From the NCBI GenBank assembly GCA_002506595.1, contig DAXV01000003.1:1-13940 (forward strand): 13,940 bases of DNA, given 5' to 3'. The translations under genes and the position numbers were made by a program. This stretch comes from Acidilobaceae archaeon UBA158 (GTDB lineage: Archaea; Thermoproteota; Thermoprotei_A; Sulfolobales; Acidilobaceae). Below are positions 1 to 7,689 of this stretch, piece by piece (position 1 is the first letter of the stretch; each line of letters opens with the position of its first letter). Below the pieces are notes generated by a model that searched no databases, was not told the DNA's origin, and saw only the letters and a list, made by a program, of their open reading frames with translations.

Positions 1-64
1 AGGCTTGCCTTTATTTTGTCAAGCAATGTTTAAATCTCTTAAAGAATATTATCGCAAAAATATT
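1..64. other. Flank downstream of the thiolase gene, no gene seen
   Basis: These bases lie 3' of the minus-strand thiolase stop. Read on the minus strand, a short T-run follows the stop within about 10 bases, which could help end transcription. A short inverted repeat (GCTTG at 3-7 with CAAGC at 20-24) is visible but too weak to name. No coding start is supported, and any gene further left is outside the window. Confidence 0.4.
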
Positions 65-1255
65 TTAGACTAATTCTATCGCTATTGCTGATGCTCCTCC
101 TAAGCCATGGCAAATAGATGCTATTCCCCTCTTCCCTCCATGTTTCTTAAGTACATTAATTAATTCTAAAGTTATTCTTGCCCCACTCATTCCCAAAGGA
201 TGGCCTATAGCTATTGCCCCTCCATGTACATTAAGCTTATCATAAGGAATTCCTAGCTCTTTATGTAATATAAAACTATTTACTGCAAACGCCTCATTGT
301 TTTCAAAATAATCTACATCATTTATGTTCCATTTTATAGAATCCAATAATTTAGTTATTGCTCCAACAGGTGCTGCCGGGAACTTCCACGTTTCAACACC
401 ATGAAATGCAAAACCAACTATTTTTGCTAATGGCTTTAAGCCCATTTCCTTAACTTTATCTTCACTGGCTATTAATAAGGAAGCGGCACCATCGCTTATT
501 TGACTACTGCTTCCAGCTGTATGATAACCTCCGCTAAATGCTGGTTTTAACATTTTTAATTTTTCTATACTAGTATCCTTCCTTATACCTTCATCTTGCT
601 CTAAAAGAGTTTTACCGTTTTGTTCAAAAGGTATAACAAAGTCCTTCATCAAACCAGAATCCCATGCCTTAGCAGCTCTCATATGAGATTCGTAAGAAAT
701 TTTATCCAATGAATCCCTATCAGCATTATATTCTTTTGCAGTCATATCTGCCTCTTCTCCCATTATTTTATTTTGAAACACGTCCCATAAACCATCATAT
801 ACCATTGCATCCAATACCTTCATTTCATTACCTATTAAATGTTTTACTCCCCATCTAATGTTTTGTTTTAATAAAAATGGGGCATAGCTCATTGATTCCA
901 TACCGCCAGCGGCTATCAAATTATAAGATCCTGCTTGAATATAATTTGCAGCAGTTATTATTGCATTCATACCGCTCGCACAAACCATGTCTACCGTCAT
1001 AGAATCTATATATTCTGGGACACCAGCTTTTAATGCAACTTGTCTTGCAGTATCCATACCGGTTCCGGCTCTAATAACATGACCATAAATAAGCATGTCT
1101 AAATCCTTTGGTGAAATTCCAACCCTATTTATTAAAGATTTTAAAGTAAAAGATGCAAGATCAGCAGGATGAATATCTTTTAAGCTTCCGCCGAATTTTC
1201 CTACAGGCGTTCTTAAACCATCTACTATATAGATGTTTCCCTTAATTTTGGGCAT
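65..1255 (-). CDS. Acetyl-CoA C-acetyltransferase (thiolase family)
   Basis: A 396-residue thiolase, the usual family length. Thiolases condense two acetyl-CoA to acetoacetyl-CoA or cleave 3-ketoacyl-CoA; in archaea they feed the mevalonate pathway for isoprenoid lipids or fatty-acid-type metabolism. Visible motifs are the nucleophilic cysteine C92 in VCASGMN, GGMESMS at 117-123, NEAF at 320-323, the GHP histidine H352, and the second catalytic cysteine C382 in CHGLGG. The full catalytic set is therefore present. No signal peptide or membrane segment is seen, so it should be cytosolic. The ATG is preceded by GGTGG (1260-1264, minus strand) at four bases, and a TATA-like stretch lies at 1285-1296. 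The gene stands alone here: neither HMG-CoA synthase nor the OB-fold DUF35 partner that often accompanies archaeal thiolases lies beside it within the window. Substrate chain length cannot be told from sequence. Confidence 0.9.
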   Translation of the reverse strand: MPKIKGNIYIVDGLRTPVGKFGGSLKDIHPADLASFTLKSLINRVGISPKDLDMLIYGHVIRAGTGMDTARQVALKAGVPEYIDSMTVDMVCASGMNAIITAANYIQAGSYNLIAAGGMESMSYAPFLLKQNIRWGVKHLIGNEMKVLDAMVYDGLWDVFQNKIMGEEADMTAKEYNADRDSLDKISYESHMRAAKAWDSGLMKDFVIPFEQNGKTLLEQDEGIRKDTSIEKLKMLKPAFSGGYHTAGSSSQISDGAASLLIASEDKVKEMGLKPLAKIVGFAFHGVETWKFPAAPVGAITKLLDSIKWNINDVDYFENNEAFAVNSFILHKELGIPYDKLNVHGGAIAIGHPLGMSGARITLELINVLKKHGGKRGIASICHGLGGASAIAIELV

Positions 1256-1379
1256 TCTTCCACCATATTAATTATCTTAATAGGAATTTAAAATACTTGC
1301 AAAATGATTTGTTAATAAAGTTTGGGTAAATGTTTAAAGTTTATTATTTTTTGCTTTTTAAAAAACATAGGTGAAAAAT
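1256..1379. promoter_or_regulatory. Divergent promoter region, thiolase / methionine synthase operon
   Basis: The gap is AT-rich and holds a candidate TATA box for each direction. The minus-strand TATTTTAAAT-like box at 1285-1296 would start transcription close to the thiolase ATG. The plus-strand TGTTTAAAGTTT at 1331-1342 would start it near 1362. A ribosome site GGTGA at 1370-1374 lies five bases before GTG 1380 and decides the start of the first operon gene. The spacing is standard for archaeal promoters; activity is inferred. Confidence 0.5.
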
Positions 1380-2402
1380 GTGGTCAAACTATGGGGAGCA
1401 GTTCTTGGAGGCTATCCAAGGTCTATAGATGTAAGACATGAAATGAGGGATTTAGAAAGGGGGGATTCCACTTATTTAGATCATGAAATTACTATAGCTA
1501 TTTCATCAAGCGCTGTTATAGGGGCTCAGATTTCTTCGGGGTTAAGATATGTTACTGATGGAATGCTTGATTTCCATGATATATTTAGACCATTTTTAGA
1601 ATCATGGAGAAACGTTTCCATAGCAGGCCTATTAAGATATTTTGATAACAACTTCTTTTACAGAATACCAATATTTACTGCAGAACCTGATGTTGAAAAA
1701 TTCGTTTGGGCGAAAAGGATAAGATTTTATAAAAAGGTTGCATACCCATCATTATTAAAGGCAGTTATTCCAGGACCTTTAAGTTTGGTATTAATGGGTA
1801 AAAACGAAAGCGGCTTATCTAAAGAAGACCTAGCTAATAGTATTTCATCAATATTATCAATGGAAGTAGAGAAAGCAGAAAAGGCAGGCGCAGGTATGAT
1901 ACAAATAGATGAACCAATATTATCAGACCATGAAATAAGTGAAGAAGATGCTGAATTAGCTAAAGAACTTATATCAAATATAGCAAAGAGGGTTAAGATA
2001 CCAACAGCTCTTTCAGTTTATTTTGATATACCTAAAAAGGAAGTTTATGAAAAAATAATTGATACAAAAGTCAATTATATAAGCCTAGATATAATGGATT
2101 CTCCTTCAAGAGCCTTAGATTTAATAGAAAGCAAAGGCTTTTCTGATAAAAAACCAATATTGGGTTTAATAGATTCAAGAAGAATTTATGATGATAATTG
2201 TGATAAAATAAAGGAAATTTTTACTAATATTTTAAAAATAGAAAAGGAAGAAGTTGGAATAACAACAACTACATGGTTTGATGTAATTCCTTATAATTTT
2301 GCAATTAGGAAGACCTATTTACTTGGGTATTGCTTAGAGAAATTAGGGAATGAATTAAATGCAGAGATTATAAATCCTATAAAGGAGGTTGAGAAACAAT
2401 GA
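1380..2402 (+). CDS. MetE-like barrel subunit lacking zinc ligands
   Basis: A 340-residue protein of the cobalamin-independent methionine synthase / UROD barrel superfamily. The barrel signature QIDEP is at 175-179. The zinc-binding His-x-Cys and Asp-Cys-Gly motifs of MetE are absent: the matching strands read LSVYF (about 211-215) and a TTTTWFD stretch. It therefore cannot carry the catalytic zinc alone and resembles the N-terminal half of a split MetE. The downstream gene carries the full zinc set and overlaps this one by ATGA, so the two are very likely co-translated and work together in methylating homocysteine to methionine. I chose GTG 1380 over GTG 1371 because GGTGA (1370-1374) then sits at the five-base spacing seen at GAPN. 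The longer start would add only three residues and would place the ribosome site inside the gene. The physiological methyl donor is unknown. Confidence 0.78.
   Translation: MVKLWGAVLGGYPRSIDVRHEMRDLERGDSTYLDHEITIAISSSAVIGAQISSGLRYVTDGMLDFHDIFRPFLESWRNVSIAGLLRYFDNNFFYRIPIFTAEPDVEKFVWAKRIRFYKKVAYPSLLKAVIPGPLSLVLMGKNESGLSKEDLANSISSILSMEVEKAEKAGAGMIQIDEPILSDHEISEEDAELAKELISNIAKRVKIPTALSVYFDIPKKEVYEKIIDTKVNYISLDIMDSPSRALDLIESKGFSDKKPILGLIDSRRIYDDNCDKIKEIFTNILKIEKEEVGITTTTWFDVIPYNFAIRKTYLLGYCLEKLGNELNAEIINPIKEVEKQ
2381..2392 (+). promoter_or_regulatory. Strong internal ribosome binding site
   Basis: AGGAGGTTGA at 2383-2392 lies inside the end of the first MetE-like gene, six bases before the ATG at 2399. 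With the ATGA stop/start overlap it predicts tight translational coupling and similar output of the two subunits. Confidence 0.7.
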
Positions 2403-3391
2403 GCTATGAAGTTCCGAAGAAATTCCCCACAACTGTAGTAGGAAGCTATCCAAAACTTGGTAATGCAAGCGAAATAATAAAGAAAAGGGATAGAAACGAG
2501 ATAAGTGAAGAAGAATTCCATGAAAAGATAAGAGATTCAATAAATGAAGTAGTTAAGGATTATTTAGAGGCTGGAATTGATATAATAAGCGATGGTGAAC
2601 AGTCAAGAGAAGATATGGTAGTATATTTTGCACAAAGGTTAAAGGGATATAATGAAGGGGATTGGGTTAGGATATTCGATAACGTTTACTTCAGAAAACC
2701 TATTATTACAGGTAAATTAGAAAGAATTAAAGAAATGATAATTACTGATTGGCTATATACAAGTAAAATAAGCAATGGAAGGCCTGTTAAATTAATCATA
2801 ACTGGGCCTTATACAATGCTTGAATGGAGCTTCGATCTGTTTTATGGAGACAGAAGAGAGGTTATAATGGATTTTGCAAAAATAATAAGAGAAGAAATTT
2901 TAGAAGGTATTAAAAATGGGGCAAAATATGTGCAAGTTGATGAGCCTGCCTTATCCACAAGACCTTGGAAGGAAGAAGCTGATCTACTAAAGGAAGCATT
3001 AGATTATATATTTAAAGGTATTGATGCAAAAAGAATAGTACATATTTGTTATGGAAGACTTGAAAGACTTTTGCCTTATATATTAGATTATCCTGTCGAT
3101 CAATTCGATTTGGAATTCAAAAACAGCGATTTCAGATTATTACCATATCTAAAAGAATATGGATATAATAAAGAACTTGGTTATGGAGTTGTTGATGTAC
3201 ATTCATTACAAATAGAGAGCGTTAATGAAATAAAAGATGCTATTGATAAGCTAATGAAGCTAGATATTATTGGCCCAGAAAAGGTTTTCATTGATCCCGA
3301 TTGTGGCTTAAAGCTCTTACCTAGGGATATAGCTAAAGGAAAAATGATAAATATGGTTAAAGCTGCAAAAATAGCAAGAGAACAATATTAG
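2399..3391 (+). CDS. metE: Methionine synthase catalytic subunit (MetE C-terminal type)
   Basis: A 330-residue protein matching the catalytic half of cobalamin-independent methionine synthase, which transfers a methyl group to homocysteine. The zinc site is complete: H215 and C217 in HICYG, E239 in LEF, and C302 in DPDCG. VGSYP near the N-terminus (14-18) and QVDEP at 179-183 are family hallmarks. The folate-contacting N-terminal half of full-length MetE is not in this chain; its counterpart is probably the upstream gene. The ATG overlaps the upstream stop and has an excellent ribosome site. Folate-independent core methionine synthases (the MesA to MesD families) are alternatives, but the linked barrel paralog argues for a split, two-chain enzyme. 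Thermoproteota use modified pterins or other C1 carriers, so the donor here is open. Fold and chemistry are confident; the donor is not. Confidence 0.88.
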   Translation: MSYEVPKKFPTTVVGSYPKLGNASEIIKKRDRNEISEEEFHEKIRDSINEVVKDYLEAGIDIISDGEQSREDMVVYFAQRLKGYNEGDWVRIFDNVYFRKPIITGKLERIKEMIITDWLYTSKISNGRPVKLIITGPYTMLEWSFDLFYGDRREVIMDFAKIIREEILEGIKNGAKYVQVDEPALSTRPWKEEADLLKEALDYIFKGIDAKRIVHICYGRLERLLPYILDYPVDQFDLEFKNSDFRLLPYLKEYGYNKELGYGVVDVHSLQIESVNEIKDAIDKLMKLDIIGPEKVFIDPDCGLKLLPRDIAKGKMINMVKAAKIAREQY

Positions 3392-3400
3392 GGGTTTAAT

Positions 3401-4426
3401 TTGTCAAAATGGATAGGTAAGCTACCTTCAGAAATATTAAAAGAAATCGTATTAGATAATGCAAATTCATTCAAAAAGGCCTCAACAATAATCGGCTCTG
3501 AAATTGGAGAAGACGCAGCATTAATTGATTTAGGCTCATGCATATTAGCAATACATTCAGATCCTATTACTGAAGCCAGATATTATGCAGGATCCTTAGC
3601 AGTTGATATAGTTACAAATGATTTAGCTGTAACAGGGGTTAGGCCTAGATGGATTATTTTAGATATTTTAATGCCAGAAAAGTCTTTGTATTCTTCATTA
3701 AATAGCATCATGGAAAGCGCAGTTAAAGAAGCAAAAAATCTAAACATAGAAATAGTTGGAGGACATACAGAATCTACTCCAGGTCTAATTTCTCCTATTA
3801 TTATCGGAACAGCAATTGGTTGTTCTTGCAGAGATTGCTATATACCAACAAGAAATGCAAAGGAAGGCGATCTAATATTTCAAATAAATCCTGCTGGACT
3901 AGAAGGGAGCTCTATTATTGCAACGGATTTTAGAGAGAGAGCAATAAAGTCTGGAGTACCTTTAAATGTAATAGAAAGCGCATCAGATTTTGTAAAAAGG
4001 ATAAGCATAATGAAAGTGGCATTAGAGCTTTCTGATAGAAGACTAGTTAATAGCATGCATGACCCTACTGAAGGAGGATTGTTGGGAGGAGTATATGAAA
4101 TAGCATATTCTTCAAATCATGACATAGAAATGTATGAAGATAAAGTATTTGTCGAGATGGAAACAAAAATTATATCTGAAAAAATGAATATAGATTACTT
4201 AAAATTAATAAGCAGCGGTTCCATTTTAGCTTCGATACCTATAAACAAAAGGGAAGAGGCAGAAAACGTTTTGAAGAACTTGAATGTTAAATATTCTATA
4301 ATAGGAAGGGTCTTAAATCCAAGCGATAATCCAAAAGTTTTTGTTAAAAATAAAGATAAAATAAATATAATAAATTCACCACCTCAAGACGAAATATCAA
4401 AGTTCTGGGTTGAAAAAGATGAATGA
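3401..4426 (+). CDS. HypE/PurM-like (AIR synthase-related) ATPase
   Basis: A 341-residue member of the PurM/ThiL/HypE/SelD superfamily, ATP-dependent enzymes that activate an amide or acid by phosphorylation. Visible motifs are GEDAA at 36-40, DP at 54-55, ND at 73-74, GGHTE at 120-124 and HDPTEGG at 220-226, the last very close to the HypE form. True HypE ends in a PRxC tail whose cysteine carries the cyanide ligand for hydrogenase. This protein ends in WVEKDE, so a hydrogenase role is unlikely. C141, C143 and C146 form an unusual CxCxxC cluster. The start is TTG 3401, nine bases after the preceding stop, with an AGGGG stretch upstream; no ATG lies nearby. The place between metE and an AK6-like kinase suggests a one-operon role, but the substrate is unknown. 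Confidence 0.75.
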   Translation: MSKWIGKLPSEILKEIVLDNANSFKKASTIIGSEIGEDAALIDLGSCILAIHSDPITEARYYAGSLAVDIVTNDLAVTGVRPRWIILDILMPEKSLYSSLNSIMESAVKEAKNLNIEIVGGHTESTPGLISPIIIGTAIGCSCRDCYIPTRNAKEGDLIFQINPAGLEGSSIIATDFRERAIKSGVPLNVIESASDFVKRISIMKVALELSDRRLVNSMHDPTEGGLLGGVYEIAYSSNHDIEMYEDKVFVEMETKIISEKMNIDYLKLISSGSILASIPINKREEAENVLKNLNVKYSIIGRVLNPSDNPKVFVKNKDKINIINSPPQDEISKFWVEKDE

Positions 4427-5027
4427 AGAAGGGTTTATATTTATTTCAGGTACTCCAGGTACTGGTAAAAGTACATTAGCTAAATTATTATCAGAAGAAT
4501 TGAATTGCAATTATATAGAAGTCTCAGATTTTGCTATAAAGAAAAACCTTGTTATACCAGATGAAACTGGTAGGGATACTTATGTAATTAAAGAACGTGA
4601 ATTAAAAGAGGAAATATTAAAAGAAGGAAAAGGATTAACGATACTTGTTACTCATTATCCAGACGTATTTTTAGATGATGATAGATTTTATTTAAACACA
4701 TTATTTTTAATTTTATTGAGAACAAATCCAAGAATTTTGATGGATAGACTTAAGAAGAAAGGATGGGATGAAAGGAAGGTTAAAGAAAACGTTTTGGCAG
4801 AATCGTTTAATACTATAGCTGAAGATATATATGAATATAAGGATATTGTTATTGAAATTGATACAAGCAATGAAAATCCAAACAATTTATTAGACATCAT
4901 CTTTAATAAAATCCAAAGTCTTGATTTTGGAATTAGAATAAATTGGCTTCTTAATGAAACTCTTGTCAATTTTATCTCTTCTCTTGTTGATAGCATCAAC
5001 TTTAACAATGATAGGATCAGTGATTGA
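4419..5027 (+). CDS. AK6/Fap7-like adenylate kinase / ribosome biogenesis NTPase
   Basis: A 202-residue P-loop kinase of the AK6 (Fap7, hCINAP) family, known as an adenylate kinase that also helps small-subunit ribosome maturation. Visible are GTPGTGKS at 11-18, THYPD at 78-82 (the family's dinucleotide-loop position), LRTNP at 100-104, and a following basic lid with RLKKKGW. The family core normally ends near an IDWL-like motif, here INWL at 174-177 (about base 4949). The last 25 residues look like a family-atypical tail written antisense to the HerA-like gene. I prefer ATG 4419 (eight-base overlap with the previous stop) over TTG 4410, because the ATG is closer to the P-loop as usual and GGGTTG lies upstream of it. 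It is the last gene of the methionine synthase operon. Confidence 0.8.
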   Translation: MNEEGFIFISGTPGTGKSTLAKLLSEELNCNYIEVSDFAIKKNLVIPDETGRDTYVIKERELKEEILKEGKGLTILVTHYPDVFLDDDRFYLNTLFLILLRTNPRILMDRLKKKGWDERKVKENVLAESFNTIAEDIYEYKDIVIEIDTSNENPNNLLDIIFNKIQSLDFGIRINWLLNETLVNFISSLVDSINFNNDRISD

Positions 5028-6497
5028 AGGAGATTGTATTAAAGCTTCTCCTATATCAAGTTTATCCAATTGATTATTTAATTCATGACTTAAATTCATG
5101 GATAAATAAATTATTTCTTTATCTCTAGCACTTCTTAAAGCATGTATTATTTTAGTATTTGCATTAAGCAATATGCTATTAGGTATTAAAGCTGGAGATT
5201 GTGTTGATACTATTAAGCTTAATCCATATTTCCTTGATTGTGCCATCATTTGCTCAATTAAAGAGCCACCTTCTACATCAAAGTAATTTTGAACCTCATC
5301 TATGATTATTAAAAGGTTCTTATCCTCTCTTTTCCTCTTAAGGTATACCATGGCTAAGAATAGCAATGCGTATGATTTTCTTGAATTTAATCCATCGATA
5401 TCACTAAGCTTTAAGATATTTATTCCATTTTTTAAATCCAATGTTTTATTTTCATATTTATTAACAATATTCCTTAAATTTTCCACCTTTCTTAATAAAC
5501 CCCTCTTTACTTCTCTATCCCATCTAACCTCTTCTCCATACCTATCAATCTTGTCTATCAAATCGTTTATAGACTTTGGTTTTTCTTCCTGTATTACCTT
5601 CATTAAAAGGTATTGTTGCGGTTGACTTAAACCTAGACCATTGCTTAATGAATCTATTAAGATATCAACTCTTTCATTAAATTCCTCTATTTTAAATGGA
5701 TCTATATTAAAATCTTTTGGTGATATTACATTAGCTTCATTTATAATTTCAGAAAACTCTCCTGCCCAGTCTAATATTAAAATATCATAATAGCTAGATG
5801 CTCTATATGCAATTGTTGCTGCAGTTGTTGATTTCCCTGAGCCTGTAGAGCCAAAGATTGCTATATGAGATTCTAGATCTTTTTTGCTAAGATACACATC
5901 TTTAACGTGAGCACCATCAAACGTTTTTCCTAAATATATACCTTCGCTTAACGATATGCCTTTATCTGTTGGAATTAAAAACAGTTCCCCTTTTCCTATA
6001 GGACTTATCGATTCTATTGCTTTTATTATGTTATCTTTTTCATCTTCATTTGGATCCTTTATTTTAATGTTCTTTAATGTTGTAGAAATCAGCGTTTTTA
6101 ATACTTCTCTTTCAATTTCCACATATCTCTTTTCTTTAGATCCTATTGCTATAAATGACCTAGTATATCCTCCAGAAGAAATTGAAAATGAACCATACCT
6201 TACATTGTTATCCTTTGATCTATCCTTTACTATATTTGATATAATCTTGCTCATTTCTTCTTTCTCTTCTTTACTACCATTAAATTCTATTTCAATTACA
6301 TCATAGCTTCCCTTTAAGTTACTTGCTTTTTTAATTTTGCTGAATTTTAAAATTATTGGAATTAAAATTAATGGTAAAAGGTATATTGCATAAAAAACAT
6401 ATTTATAAATGTTTAGATGCATTTCTATTAAAATAATTAAAATTCCTAACAAACCTATTAGAGGTCTAAAATATCTTGGTACCTTATCTAATATCAT
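4890..6497 (-). CDS. Membrane-anchored HerA-like ATPase, CedB candidate
   Basis: A 535-residue HerA/VirB4-type ATPase. Two hydrophobic helices at about 11-27 and 32-52 anchor it to the membrane. Next come a charged domain and the motor: Walker A GSTGSGKS at 216-223, Walker B IIIDE with D400 and E401, STQS at 431-434, and a candidate arginine finger in LRSARDK. Canonical HerA has no membrane helices and sits beside NurA; neither applies here. Crenarchaeal CedB, the DNA-import ATPase of the Ced system, is a membrane-bound HerA/VirB4 relative, so this is a good candidate. I chose the ATG at 6495-6497 because GAGGGG lies just before it and a TATA-like box at 6514-6526 is near. A longer frame to 6608 would overlap the divergent gene and add a poor leader. 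The 3' end overlaps the AK6-like gene. Confidence 0.75.
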   Translation of the reverse strand: MILDKVPRYFRPLIGLLGILIILIEMHLNIYKYVFYAIYLLPLILIPIILKFSKIKKASNLKGSYDVIEIEFNGSKEEKEEMSKIISNIVKDRSKDNNVRYGSFSISSGGYTRSFIAIGSKEKRYVEIEREVLKTLISTTLKNIKIKDPNEDEKDNIIKAIESISPIGKGELFLIPTDKGISLSEGIYLGKTFDGAHVKDVYLSKKDLESHIAIFGSTGSGKSTTAATIAYRASSYYDILILDWAGEFSEIINEANVISPKDFNIDPFKIEEFNERVDILIDSLSNGLGLSQPQQYLLMKVIQEEKPKSINDLIDKIDRYGEEVRWDREVKRGLLRKVENLRNIVNKYENKTLDLKNGINILKLSDIDGLNSRKSYALLFLAMVYLKRKREDKNLLIIIDEVQNYFDVEGGSLIEQMMAQSRKYGLSLIVSTQSPALIPNSILLNANTKIIHALRSARDKEIIYLSMNLSHELNNQLDKLDIGEALIQSPSITDPIIVKVDAINKRRDKIDKSFIKKPIYSNSKIKTLDFIKDDV

Positions 6498-6596
6498 GTT
6501 CCCCTCTATTAAGTTTAAATATAAAATAGGGAGAGTTGAGCAATAATATATGTTAAAATTAAAAAATATACATCTCTTATAAATTATAGGGGAATC
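6498..6596. promoter_or_regulatory. Divergent promoter region, HerA-like ATPase / molybdopterin protein
   Basis: In 99 bases the minus strand offers TTTTATATTTAAA (6514-6526) about 23 bases before the ATPase ATG, which would give a nearly leaderless transcript. The plus strand offers several AT-rich TATA candidates between 6547 and 6583. AGGGG at 6588-6592 precedes the ATG at 6597. Both genes use an AGGGG-type ribosome site. Confidence 0.45.
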
Positions 6597-7598
6597 ATGG
6601 AAATACAAGGATGCAAGGCGTATTATAATAAAGAACTTAAAGATCTAGATATACCAATAGTTTTTGAATGCGGAGGATCAATAAAAATAAATGATTTTAA
6701 TGATATAAAAAATGTTGCTTTTAATACAATAAAGTCATTAAATGAACTCTTTGATTATAACTTTGAATTGGGCGATTATATAGAAAAAGAATTTATTGGA
6801 AGAAGCTTTAATTTGCACAAATTTAAAATAAATAATTATGATGGTATATTAAGAATTGTTGAAAGGAAGGGTTATTTTTTAAACAGCAGCGGTGTTATGT
6901 TTTCTTCAATTTTAAACAAATTTAATGAAAAGATCTCTAATGATTTAATTAATGGAAAAATACTAGAAATAGGGGAAAAGATGAAACCAATATTTTTAGA
7001 TAAGGCGTGCTCTTCAGAGATTCCTGTTGGACAAAAGGAAATACCTAAATTTGTAATTTATATTGCAGAAAATTACATCCCGAGCGTTGATATAAACAAT
7101 TACAAATTGAGCGTTAAAGGGAATGTGATAAAGGAAGTAGAATTAAGCTATAATGAATTAGAAGAGATTTCTAGAGATATAGGTGAAAAAGATTTCCATT
7201 GTGTTACAGGGTGGAGCGTTAAAGGAAGGAGATGGAAAGGAATAAGCGTTTGGGAATTATTAAAGCTATCCGGATTAAAAAGTGATTCTAAATGGATATT
7301 AGCAAAAAGTCTAACAGGATACTCTTCAACAATACCAATAGATAAGGAATTGCTAGAAGACACTTTTGTTGTTATAGAAATGGATAACAAGAAATTAAGC
7401 CCAGAATCAGGATTTCCTGCAAGAATTTATTCTCCAGTCTTGTTTGGTTGGAAGGGCTCTAAATATTTAAGTTCATTATATGTAAGCGATAAATACATTG
7501 ACGGCTATTGGGAAGCATTATCTTATCATGAAAGGGGTAAAGCAACTTCTAATGAAAGGTTTAAGATTAGGAATCCAGATGTAATCGATCTCTGCTAA
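6597..7598 (+). CDS. Molybdopterin-binding sulfite-oxidase-fold protein with novel N-terminal domain
   Basis: A 333-residue protein. From about 155 to 330 it matches the oxidoreductase molybdopterin-binding domain (SuoX, MsrP/YedY). HCVTGWS at 201-207 supplies the likely molybdenum thiolate C202. The LFGWKGSKY segment at 282-290 and the later GYW and YHERG segments are typical of the cofactor pocket. The first 150 residues are not recognised; they contain C6, C25 and C138. There is no signal peptide, Tat motif or membrane helix, so it should be cytosolic, unlike most relatives, which are exported. No haem or dimerisation domain of eukaryotic-type sulfite oxidase is seen, and no membrane partner such as MsrQ is next to it. 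The reaction (oxidation of sulfite, reduction of a sulfoxide or other) cannot be assigned. The ATG has AGGGG four bases upstream. Confidence 0.78.
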   Translation: MEIQGCKAYYNKELKDLDIPIVFECGGSIKINDFNDIKNVAFNTIKSLNELFDYNFELGDYIEKEFIGRSFNLHKFKINNYDGILRIVERKGYFLNSSGVMFSSILNKFNEKISNDLINGKILEIGEKMKPIFLDKACSSEIPVGQKEIPKFVIYIAENYIPSVDINNYKLSVKGNVIKEVELSYNELEEISRDIGEKDFHCVTGWSVKGRRWKGISVWELLKLSGLKSDSKWILAKSLTGYSSTIPIDKELLEDTFVVIEMDNKKLSPESGFPARIYSPVLFGWKGSKYLSSLYVSDKYIDGYWEALSYHERGKATSNERFKIRNPDVIDLC

Positions 7599-7689
7599 TA
7601 TAATGTTAATATATAAAGCAAAAATATATCTTTCATGCATATACCTAAGCTTAATAGTATTTAAAATAATTATTTATATGGTGAAGTAA
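7599..7689 (+). promoter_or_regulatory. Promoter and ribosome site of GAPN
   Basis: TATTTAAAATAA at about 7659-7670 is a TATA candidate. GGTGA at 7680-7684 lies five bases before TTG 7690 and fixes that start. The ATG at 7679 is not used: it runs into TAA after three codons. Confidence 0.5.

Noticed and set aside
3..24. GCTTG/CAAGC inverted repeat as terminator
   Set aside because: A five-base stem with a 12-base loop is expected by chance, and it lies well beyond the T-run that follows the thiolase stop.
3401..4426. HypE hydrogenase maturation protein
   Set aside because: The C-terminal PRxC cysteine required for HypE function is missing and no hydrogenase genes are nearby.
5302..5625. 107-codon open frame antisense to the HerA-like ATPase
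   Set aside because: The opposite strand carries the conserved ATPase motor. The Phe/Ser/Leu-rich translation is a reading-frame shadow; the same holds for 5956-6306.
6498..6608. Longer N-terminus for the HerA-like ATPase
   Set aside because: It would overlap the divergent molybdopterin gene, cross its promoter, and add an unlikely Phe/Tyr/Cys-rich leader, while ATG at 6497 has a ribosome site and a TATA box.
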